In this document: one piece after another, positions 1 through 7,238 of the stretch
Numbering within the stretch: the stretch's first letter is position 1
Layout of the letters: each line of letters starts with the position of its first letter
Notes under the pieces: generated by a model
What the model saw: the letters and a program-made list of their open reading frames with translations, nothing else
Database searches by the model: none
What the model was told of the DNA's origin: nothing
Assembly: GCA_005402585.1 (NCBI GenBank)
Contig: BIFP01000068.1
Span: 555,923-619,922 of the forward strand
Source of the DNA: Micromonosporaceae bacterium KJ-029
GTDB taxonomy: Bacteria; Actinomycetota; Actinomycetes; Mycobacteriales; Micromonosporaceae
DNA length: 64,000 nt
Reading direction: 5' to 3'
Made by a program: the position numbers and the translations under genes

Positions 1-1012
1 TCGGCGGGGACTTCATGAAGTACGACGAGGCCGACAGGATCGGGCCACCGATCTTCCGGTCCAGGGCGATCTTCGCGGCGCGGACGGCGTCGATGATGAC
101 ACCGGCCGAGTTCGGCGAGTCCCACACCTCGAGCTTGAGCTCGGCATTGAGCGGGGTGTCGCCGAACGAGCGACCCTCCAGGCGGATGTACGCCCACTTG
201 CGGTCGTCCAGCCACGGCACGTGGTCGGACGGGCCGATGTGCACGTCGCTCTTGGCCATCTCGTGCGGCACCTGGGAGGTCACCGACTGGGTTTTCGAGA
301 TCTTCTTCGAGACCAGCCGGTTGCGCTCCAGCATGTTCATGAAGTCCATGTTGCCGCCGAAGTTGAGCTGGTACGTGCGCAGCAGCTCGACACCCCGGTC
401 CTCGAACAGCTTGGCGAGGGCCCGGTGCACGATGGTCGCGCCGACCTGGCTCTTGATGTCGTCGCCGACGATCGGCAGACCGGCGTCGGTGAACTTCTGC
501 GCCCACTCCGGGTCGGAGGCGATGAAGACCGGCAGGGCGTTGACGAACGCGCAGCCGGCGTCGATCGCGGCCTGGGCGTAGAACTTGTCGGCCTGCTCCG
601 AGCCCACCGGCAGGTAGGAGACGACGACGTCGACCTGGGCGTCCCGCAGCGCCTTGGCCACGTCGACCGGCTCGACGTCCGACTCCTCGATGATCTCGCG
701 GTAGTACTGGCCGAGACCGTCGAAGGTCGGCCCGCGCTGCACGGTGACGCCGGTCGGCGGCACGTCGCAGAGCTTGATGGTGTTGTTCTCGCTGGCGACG
801 ATCGCCTCAGCGAGGTCCATGCCCACCTTCTTGGCGTCTACGTCGAACGCCGCGACGAACTGCACGTCCGAAACGTGGTAGTCGCCGAAGGTGACGTGCA
901 TGAGACCCGGGACGCGGTCGTTCGGGTCGGCGTTCCGGTAGTACTCGACGCCCTGCACGAGGGACGAGGCGCAGTTACCCACACCGACGATGGCGACGCG
1001 GACGGAGCCCAT
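1..1012 (-). CDS. ino1: Inositol-1-phosphate synthase, 3' end cut by window edge
   Basis: Makes myo-inositol 3-phosphate from glucose 6-phosphate, the first step toward phosphatidylinositol, mycothiol and other inositol compounds; cytoplasmic and NAD-dependent. The visible 337 residues begin MGSVRVAIVGVGNCASSLVQ, the G-x-G-N dinucleotide-binding loop, and continue with the family's VPHEMAKSDVHIGPSDHVPW and LNFGGNMDFMNML stretches. The short actinobacterial form has about 360 residues, so roughly 25 C-terminal residues are missing. The ATG at 1010-1012 has a clear ribosome site (AAGGAGG, 8 nt spacing). It lies 23 bp behind the padR stop on the same strand, so the two are probably one transcript. 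M. tuberculosis has the same pair (Rv0047c-Rv0046c). Confidence 0.96.
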   Translation of the reverse strand, partial: MGSVRVAIVGVGNCASSLVQGVEYYRNADPNDRVPGLMHVTFGDYHVSDVQFVAAFDVDAKKVGMDLAEAIVASENNTIKLCDVPPTGVTVQRGPTFDGLGQYYREIIEESDVEPVDVAKALRDAQVDVVVSYLPVGSEQADKFYAQAAIDAGCAFVNALPVFIASDPEWAQKFTDAGLPIVGDDIKSQVGATIVHRALAKLFEDRGVELLRTYQLNFGGNMDFMNMLERNRLVSKKISKTQSVTSQVPHEMAKSDVHIGPSDHVPWLDDRKWAYIRLEGRSFGDTPLNAELKLEVWDSPNSAGVIIDAVRAAKIALDRKIGGPILSASSYFMKSPP

Positions 1013-1035
1013 CGCGTGTGCCTCCTTCTTTTTTG

Positions 1036-1674
1036 TCACGGCCGCTCTTTCCTGGTCTCTCCAGGCGGAGGCGGGCTGTTGTCTTCTCGTCGGCCGCCGG
1101 CCGTCCCGTCGTGCGGGACCGTCGGGGCACGGCCGGAGCGCTCGTTGGCGATGAGCTCCTCCAGCCAGCGGACCTCGCGCTCACAGGCCTCCAGGCCGTG
1201 GCGCTGCAACTCCAGGGTGTACGCGTCGAGGCGCTCGGCCGCCCGGCCCAGCATGTCGCGAAGGCCCTCGCGACGTTCCTCGATCGTGCGGCGGCGACCT
1301 TCGAGGATCCGAAGGCGGGTCGCCTGGTCGGTTCGGGAAAAGAACGCGAAGTGCACACCGAAGCCGGTGTCGCCGTACGTCTCCGGCCCGGTCTGTGCGA
1401 TGAGCTGGGCGAAGCGTTCCTTGCCCTCCGCGGTGATGGTGTAGACCACCCGACCTCGTCGGCTGGTCAGCGCGGGAACCTCCTCGGCGGTGGCGGGTGT
1501 CTCGGCGGCCTCGGCGATCCAGCCCGCAGCCTGCAACCGGCGAAGGGTCGGGTAGAGCGAGCCGTAGCTGATCGCAGCCCGGATCGCCCCGAGCTTGGCG
1601 GTGAGCTCCTTGCGCAGCTCGTAGCCGTGCATCGGGGCCTCCTGCAGCAGGCCGAGGATGGCGAGTTCGAGCAT
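1036..1674 (-). CDS. PadR-family transcriptional regulator
   Basis: DNA-binding repressor of 212 residues. The N-terminal winged helix (about residues 1-85) starts MLELAILGLLQEAPMHGYEL and has the family's SYGSLYPTLRRLQAAGWI recognition region; the C-terminal half is helical and probably dimerising, ending in a polar Pro/Arg-rich tail. The ATG follows GGGAGGA. It directly precedes ino1 and lies behind a 23-bp palindrome at 1718-1740 that is a good candidate for its own operator, so it probably controls itself and ino1. The inducing ligand cannot be told from sequence. Confidence 0.93.
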   Translation of the reverse strand: MLELAILGLLQEAPMHGYELRKELTAKLGAIRAAISYGSLYPTLRRLQAAGWIAEAAETPATAEEVPALTSRRGRVVYTITAEGKERFAQLIAQTGPETYGDTGFGVHFAFFSRTDQATRLRILEGRRRTIEERREGLRDMLGRAAERLDAYTLELQRHGLEACEREVRWLEELIANERSGRAPTVPHDGTAGGRREDNSPPPPGETRKERP

Positions 1675-1717
1675 TGGCCATCCTCCCTTTACCCTGTGCG
1701 TGGAGTGCTAACCGCCG

Positions 1718-1740
1718 CGATGTATCGGACCGATACATCG
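1718..1740. promoter_or_regulatory. 23-bp palindrome, probable PadR operator
   Basis: A perfect inverted repeat of two 11-bp arms around one central A at 1729. The outer part of each arm reads CGATGTATCGG or its complement. ATGTAT/ATACAT half-sites of this type are typical PadR targets. It lies 44-66 bp upstream of the padR start and about 110 bp upstream of the DUF5318 gene on the other strand, so it could affect both divergent transcripts. The perfect symmetry is seen; the assignment to PadR is inferred. Confidence 0.7.
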
Positions 1741-1849
1741 CACCGTAGCGTCTCCCTCTGGTCGGGGCAAACCCCCGGTTCCGGCGTGCCTCGGTAACGG
1801 ATCGTCACGGTGGTCGCCTCGTCAGACGAGACCGCGTACCCTTTGCCGC

Positions 1850-2314
1850 ATGCGTACGCAGCGCCAGGTCGTCGACTACTCGCTCCGGAAGCGAGCGGCG
1901 CTGCGTGAGCTCCTCGCTGGGCGTGTCGGCACGTACGACCTGTGTGACGCGTCTCCGTACCTGAAGAACGCGGCTCGGTTCCACGGCGAGCCCACCGACC
2001 AGCGGTGTCCGATTTGCCGGAGCGAGAACCTGATCCACGTCCACTACATTTACGGGGACGAACTCAAGCAGTCCGCCGGCCAGGCCCGTACGGTGGCCGA
2101 GTTGTCGGTGCTGGCGATGACGCTGCGTGAGTTCCAGGTCTTCGTGGTGGAGGTGTGCCTCGGCTGTGACTGGAACCATCTCGTCGAGCAGTACCTGCTC
2201 GGGCGGGACGGGTTGACCGGTGGCGCGGACGGCGAGCCGGAGCATGAAACGCAGAGCGGCATGGCCGCCGCTGGTGGAATGAGTGCCCGGCGAAGGCGAG
2301 AGGCGCAACGGTGA
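1850..2314 (+). CDS. DUF5318 family protein
   Basis: A 154-residue actinobacterial protein of unknown function, matching the gene at the same place in M. tuberculosis (Rv0049), just before ponA. The start MRTQRQVVDYSLRKRAALRE is typical. Residues about 50-60 hold CPICRS and a later CLGCDWN, suggesting a small zinc-ribbon-like site made of two CxxC pairs. No membrane segment or signal peptide is visible. Constant linkage to a cell-wall synthase hints at a shared role in growth, but no activity can be assigned. Confidence 0.88.
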   Translation: MRTQRQVVDYSLRKRAALRELLAGRVGTYDLCDASPYLKNAARFHGEPTDQRCPICRSENLIHVHYIYGDELKQSAGQARTVAELSVLAMTLREFQVFVVEVCLGCDWNHLVEQYLLGRDGLTGGADGEPEHETQSGMAAAGGMSARRRREAQR

Positions 2315-2510
2315 TTCGAGTTCGATCGGCCGGCCCCGGCCGAGCGGTGAACGGCCGGGGCAACCGACGACTCGTAAGTCTGAATAGCCCGAATGATTCG
2401 GATCTGATGCTGGCGTCGCGGCACCCCCGTGCCGTGCTCGCTGGTGTCGCAACTCACGGCAAACCGGTGGCGGCGCGATCGTGCCCCACCGCGACGGCAG
2501 GGTGTGAGGA

Positions 2511-5396
2511 ATGAACTCGTACGGTGATCCCAGCTCCTCGCGCGGCCGGGCCCGGATTCCGGGCCAGGACGACCCGGGGCAGGTGGACGACGCGTACCGC
2601 CGCCCGGGTGGTGATCCGCGCGGAGTCAACTGGTCGACCGGACCGGACGCCGCCGGCTCGTCAGCCCGCGCCTCGGTCGGCGGGCGGGCCTCGGTCGGTG
2701 GCTCGGCGAGCGTGCCGCAGCGCGGCGGATCAGCCGGCTCGGCCTCGGTCGGTGGTGCCTCTGTCGGCCGTGCCGGACCCGGCCGCGCCTCGGTGCCGGT
2801 CTCCCCGGCCCCCGGCCGGGCCTCGGTGCCCGTCTCACCCGCCCCAGGTCGGGGTGGGCGCGCGTCGGTGCCGGTGAGCCCGGCGCCCGGCGGGCCGGCG
2901 GGCCGAGCCTCGGTCGGTGCCGCCGCCGTCGGTGCGGCGTCAGCGGGTCGGGCGAGCGTCGGCTCGGCGTCCGTGGGTGGCCGGGCCGCAGTGGCCCGGG
3001 CGAGCGTCGGCGGCCCCGGTGGCCCGGGCGGTCCTGGTGGGCCCGGTGGGCCGGCCGGCCCCGGCCGCGGTGGTCGCGATCCGGGCGCAGTGGCCCGAGC
3101 CCGCAAGCGCAAGCGGATGAACATGCTGATCGCCGGCTTCGCGGTCTTCATCATGCTGGCCGGCATCGGCGTGGTCGGGTTCACCTACTACTCGACCAAC
3201 GTCGTGCTGCCCAAGGAGATCCCGCTGCCGCTCTCCACCACCGTCTACGCCAAGGACGGCAAGACCCTGGTGGCCAAGCTCGGCAACGAGAACCGCACCT
3301 TCGTCACCATCAACGACATCCCGCAGTACGTGCAGGACGCCGTCGCCGCCGCCGAGGACCGCAACTTCTACCGGCACTCGGGCGTCGACTACAAGGGCAT
3401 CGCCCGGGCCGCGTGGAACAACCTCTCCGGCGGCGACAAGCAGGGCGCCTCGACCATCACCCAGCAGTACGCCCGCAACGCCTACGAGAACCTCCAGGAC
3501 GACAGCTACGCCCGGAAGGTCAAGGAGGCGATCCTCGCCTCCAAGCTGAACGACCAGTTCACCAAGAAGCAGATCATGGAGAACTACCTCAACGTGATCT
3601 ACTTCGGCCGGGGCGCGTACGGCATCGAGGCGGCGGCACAGACGTACTTCAACGTCAGCGCCAAGAAGCTCAACCCGGCGCAGGGCGCGGTACTCGCCGC
3701 TCTGATCAAGCAGCCCGACGCCAGCCCTACCCACCAGGGGTACGACCCGGAGAAGAACGAGGCCGAGGCGAAGGCCCGTTGGGAATACGTCATCAACGGC
3801 ATGGTCGAGGAGGGCTGGCTCGACGCCCCGGGCAAGGAGAAGCGCCCGACCGAGTACCCGAAGGTCCAGAAGACCAAGAAGGACAACGGCTTCGGCGTCG
3901 GGACCCCGCGCGGCAACGTCGTCAACTACGTCCGTAAGGAGATGGAGGAGTGGGGCCTCTGCTCCAACTCTGGCGCGCCGGACAAGCCCAACTGCGTGGA
4001 CGAGTTGCGCGAGGGCGGGTACCGGATCACCACCACCATCGACCCGAAGATGCAGAAGGCCCTCGAGGAGGCGGCCCAGGTGGGCCGTAAGGGCTCAATC
4101 TTGGATGGGCAGCCGAAGAACCTGATGGCCGCAGTGGTCTCCGTCGAACCGAAGACCGGCCGGGTGCTGGCCTACTACGGTGGCAACAGTGGTGTTGGCT
4201 TCGACTACGCGGGTCTGAACACCGATCCCAAGACTGGCGAAATCGTGGGTGGCCACCCGCCGGGTTCGTCGTTCAAGATCTACACCCTGGCGGCGGGAAT
4301 CGACGCCGACATCTCGGTCAAGTCACACTGGGATGCCACCCCGTTCAAGCCGGAGGGCTACGCCAAAGAAATCGTCAATGCCGGCCGAGACATGCGGGGA
4401 TCCTGCAGCAAGTGGTGCACGCTGCAGACCTCGACGGTGCTGTCGTACAACGTGCCGTTCTTCCACCTGACCGAGCAGATCGGCAGCGACAAGGTGGTCG
4501 ACATGGCCCGCCGGGCCGGCGTCCGCACCATGTGGACCGTCGATCCGCCGAAGGCGTACGACCTGACCAAGAACAAGCCCAGCGAGCTTGCGCCGAGCAA
4601 GTTCGACCGGGTGGTCGGCTTCGGCCAGTACCCGATCACTGTGCTCGACCACGCCAACGGCCTGGCCACGCTCGCCAACAGTGGCAAGTACAACAAGGCA
4701 CACTTCGTCCGTACGGTCGAGAAGCAGAACAAGGCCACCGGAAAGTGGAACAAGGTCCCCGGCACGGGCGAGAAGCTCAAGCCGCAGCAGGTGATCCGCC
4801 CGGAGGTCGCCGACGAGGTGACCGCGGTGCTCAAGGAGATCCCCGGCAAGAACAATGCCAGCCTGGCCAACCGCCAGGCGGCCGGCAAGACCGGTACCTG
4901 GGAGCACAACAACACCGATAAGAACGCGCACGCCTGGATGGTCGGCTACGACGAGAACGTGGCCACCGCGGTGTGGATCGGTAGCCGCGATCCGGAGAAG
5001 CCGGCCATCGTCAACAGTGGCGGCAGCAACATCAGCGGCGGCACCTTGCCCGCGCAACTGTGGAAGCGGTACATGGACGAGGCGCTCAAGGGCTACGACG
5101 CCAAGAACCTGCCGGACGTGACCGGGATCGGCGACGAGGATGCCGGCAACGGCGAGGAGCCCGCCCCGCCGCCCACGCAGCCCCAGTGCGACCCGGCGGA
5201 CATCCTCTGCCTGTTGGGCGGCGGCAACAACGGCGGCAACAACGGCAACGGCAACGGCAACAACGGCGGTGGCAACCGCGGTGGCAGGGGCAACAACGGG
5301 GGCGGTAACACCATTCCCATCCCGGGCACACCTGACGACGGTGGCGGTGGTGGCGGCGGCGGATTGCTGCCACCGGGAACGACAAGCCGGGACTAG
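2511..5396 (+). CDS. ponA: Bifunctional penicillin-binding protein (transglycosylase/transpeptidase)
   Basis: Class A PBP of 961 residues that polymerises and cross-links peptidoglycan outside the membrane. Residues 1-200 are a cytoplasmic low-complexity tail rich in RASVGG and RASVPVSPAPG repeats. A single membrane anchor follows (about 203-226). The GT51 domain has its catalytic glutamate in AAEDRNFYRH (E282) and GASTITQQYARN. The transpeptidase has SSFK (S586-K589), SYN (645-647) and KTGT (K793). The C-terminus is a Gly/Asn-rich tail. It equals M. tuberculosis PonA1 (Rv0050) by position. The ATG at 2511 follows GTGAGG. The tail is much longer than in most relatives and is probably disordered. 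Confidence 0.97.
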   Translation: MNSYGDPSSSRGRARIPGQDDPGQVDDAYRRPGGDPRGVNWSTGPDAAGSSARASVGGRASVGGSASVPQRGGSAGSASVGGASVGRAGPGRASVPVSPAPGRASVPVSPAPGRGGRASVPVSPAPGGPAGRASVGAAAVGAASAGRASVGSASVGGRAAVARASVGGPGGPGGPGGPGGPAGPGRGGRDPGAVARARKRKRMNMLIAGFAVFIMLAGIGVVGFTYYSTNVVLPKEIPLPLSTTVYAKDGKTLVAKLGNENRTFVTINDIPQYVQDAVAAAEDRNFYRHSGVDYKGIARAAWNNLSGGDKQGASTITQQYARNAYENLQDDSYARKVKEAILASKLNDQFTKKQIMENYLNVIYFGRGAYGIEAAAQTYFNVSAKKLNPAQGAVLAALIKQPDASPTHQGYDPEKNEAEAKARWEYVINGMVEEGWLDAPGKEKRPTEYPKVQKTKKDNGFGVGTPRGNVVNYVRKEMEEWGLCSNSGAPDKPNCVDELREGGYRITTTIDPKMQKALEEAAQVGRKGSILDGQPKNLMAAVVSVEPKTGRVLAYYGGNSGVGFDYAGLNTDPKTGEIVGGHPPGSSFKIYTLAAGIDADISVKSHWDATPFKPEGYAKEIVNAGRDMRGSCSKWCTLQTSTVLSYNVPFFHLTEQIGSDKVVDMARRAGVRTMWTVDPPKAYDLTKNKPSELAPSKFDRVVGFGQYPITVLDHANGLATLANSGKYNKAHFVRTVEKQNKATGKWNKVPGTGEKLKPQQVIRPEVADEVTAVLKEIPGKNNASLANRQAAGKTGTWEHNNTDKNAHAWMVGYDENVATAVWIGSRDPEKPAIVNSGGSNISGGTLPAQLWKRYMDEALKGYDAKNLPDVTGIGDEDAGNGEEPAPPPTQPQCDPADILCLLGGGNNGGNNGNGNGNNGGGNRGGRGNNGGGNTIPIPGTPDDGGGGGGGGLLPPGTTSRD

Positions 5397-5406
5397 CTCT
5401 CGTCGA

Positions 5407-5450
5407 CGCCGAGGGCGGCCGGACACCTTGTTCGGCCGCCCGCGGCGTTT
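5407..5450 (+). terminator. Rho-independent-like terminator after ponA
   Basis: A hairpin 10 bp past the ponA stop: arms CGCCG plus GGGCGGCCG pair with CGGCCGCCC plus CGGCG around a 11-nt loop, followed by TTT. The T-run is short, as is common in high-GC actinobacteria. Confidence 0.65.
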
Positions 5451-5564
5451 CGCGTACCTGACGGCGACTTCGGCGATGGGCGCCGGCGAAGCCGTGGACG
5501 GATCCGCCCAGTCGTCGCAGTTTCGACTTCTACCCGGTCAACGGATACGGCAGGATGCTCGGTC

Positions 5565-7073
5565 ATGAGCACCCAGTCGACGCCAGGCATCGATGGACCC
5601 GATGTCCCCGATCACCCGTCCCGCTCCGACGGCTTCGTCCGAGGGCTGTCCGGACTGATCGGCGGCCCGCTGGGTGACCACGCGGTCACCCGCGAGCGCC
5701 CGAGCGGCGGGGAACGCCGGTTCTGGACGGCCATGCGGATCGTCCTGGCGCTGACCTGCCTGACCCTCGCCCTGCACTGGGTCCAGAAGTCGCCCTGCCA
5801 GGACGGCGCGTGGGTGAACAACGAGCAGTACACCCGGTTCTGCTACACCGACGTGCTGGCGCTCTACTACGCCGAGCGGCTCAACGAGGGCGCTGTGCCG
5901 TACGCCGACCACCCGGTCGAGTACCCGGTGTTGACCGGTTATTTCATGGGAGCACTCGGGCTGCCGGTGCACGCGATCGGCGAGGGTAACCCCGGGATCA
6001 ACCAGGGGCAGTGGTTCTACAATGCCAACGCACTCGTGCTCGGTGCGTTGGCGGTGGCCACGGTGGCGGTGCTCCTGGCGCTGCGCCGCCGACGACCCTG
6101 GGACGCTGCGCTCTTCGCACTCGCCCCCGCGCTGCTGCTCACCGCCACCGTCAACTGGGACCTGCTCGCCATCGGGCTGGCCGCGTTCGGGCTGTTGGCC
6201 TGGGCGCGCAGCCGACCCGCCCTGGCCGGAGTGCTGCTCGGGCTGGCTGGCGCGGCGAAGATGTGGCCACTGTTCATCCTCGGGCCGATTCTGGTGCTCG
6301 CGCTCCGTGCCGGACGCCTCCGGGCGGCCCTGACGGCGATCGGTACTGCGGTGGTGACGGTGGTGGCGGTGAACCTGCCGGTGGCGATCCCGTACCGGGA
6401 GAACTGGAACCGCTTCTTCGAGTTGAACACCGATCGGCCGATCGACTGGGGGACCCTCTGGTACATCGGGCGGTACCTGGACGGGAAGTTCGGTGAGCCC
6501 GGCAGCGCCGGCCCGTTCCAGTGGCTCGACGCCAACATCCCTACCCTGAACTATCTGTCGTACGCCCTGTTCGGACTGGCCTGTCTCGGCATCGGCGCGC
6601 TCGCGTTGCTCGCGCCGCGCCGGCCCCGGCTCGGCCAGCTCGCTTTCCTCGTGGTCGCCGCCTTCCTGATCTTCAGCAAGGTCTGGTCGCAGCAGTTCGT
6701 GCTCTGGCTGCTGCCGTTGATAGTGCTGGCCCGGCCCAAGTGGGGGGCGTTCCTCGCCTGGCAGGTCGCCGAGGTCTGCTACTTCGTCGCCTTCTACGGC
6801 GAACTGCTCGGCGCGCAGACGGGTCAGCCGGTCTTCCCGGAGGGCGTGTTCGTGCTGGCCGCGAGCCTGCGCCTGGTCACGGTGGTGGCGTTGTGCGTGC
6901 TGGTCGTACGGGAGATCCTGCACCCGGAGCGAGACGCGGTACGCCGCACCTACCTGGACGACCCGGACGGCGGCCTGCTCAACGGCACTGCGGACGCGCC
7001 CTGGCTGGACCGATGGCGAAGCCGCCGGACGACCACCGAGTCGTCCCCCGCCCCCGTTCCCACCGCCACCTAA
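5565..7073 (+). CDS. GT87-type polyprenol-linked glycosyltransferase
   Basis: A 502-residue integral membrane protein with about ten hydrophobic segments, of the GT-C fold/DUF2029 kind that takes sugars from polyprenyl-phosphate donors on the outer face of the membrane. HPVEYPVLTGYFMGALG near residues 120-135 and the GAAKMWPLFILGPILVLALR helix are typical of the family. It follows ponA as Rv0051 does in M. tuberculosis. The cytoplasmic N-terminus (about 65 residues) and the polar C-terminal tail lie outside the membrane core. The acceptor is not predictable; a wall or lipoglycan mannose is usual for this family. Confidence 0.88.
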   Translation: MSTQSTPGIDGPDVPDHPSRSDGFVRGLSGLIGGPLGDHAVTRERPSGGERRFWTAMRIVLALTCLTLALHWVQKSPCQDGAWVNNEQYTRFCYTDVLALYYAERLNEGAVPYADHPVEYPVLTGYFMGALGLPVHAIGEGNPGINQGQWFYNANALVLGALAVATVAVLLALRRRRPWDAALFALAPALLLTATVNWDLLAIGLAAFGLLAWARSRPALAGVLLGLAGAAKMWPLFILGPILVLALRAGRLRAALTAIGTAVVTVVAVNLPVAIPYRENWNRFFELNTDRPIDWGTLWYIGRYLDGKFGEPGSAGPFQWLDANIPTLNYLSYALFGLACLGIGALALLAPRRPRLGQLAFLVVAAFLIFSKVWSQQFVLWLLPLIVLARPKWGAFLAWQVAEVCYFVAFYGELLGAQTGQPVFPEGVFVLAASLRLVTVVALCVLVVREILHPERDAVRRTYLDDPDGGLLNGTADAPWLDRWRSRRTTTESSPAPVPTAT

Positions 7074-7139
7074 CCCAGCCGCCCGTCCCACCGCCCACTG
7101 ACCCAAGACGCGCAAGTCCAAGACGGTCCCGGTGGCGTC

Positions 7140-7217
7140 GGGTTTGGCGGGGGAGCCCACCCGGCGCAGGGATCAAGCCTGACCGCCCGGAGCCGGGTGG
7201 GCTCCCCCGCCAAACCC
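7140..7217. terminator. Perfect 26-bp inverted repeat between convergent genes
   Basis: Arms at 7140-7165 and 7192-7217 are exact reverse complements, separated by a 26-nt loop. It sits between the ends of two convergent genes (stops at 7073 and 7239), where it could stop transcription from both sides. The arms are longer than needed for termination and lack a T-run. Confidence 0.6.
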
Positions 7218-7238
7218 CAACCTCAGCCACCCAACGGC

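Noticed and set aside
2311..2514. 67-codon frame that overlaps DUF5318 and ponA at both ends
   Set aside because: Overlaps by start/stop codons look like coupling, but third-position GC is only about two thirds, far below real genes here, and the peptide has no recognisable features.
5538..7160. Long minus-strand open frame across the GT87 gene
   Set aside because: It is the antisense frame of a high-GC gene; composition (Arg, Gly, Glu, His-rich) is that of a shadow and the sense frame has clear family motifs.
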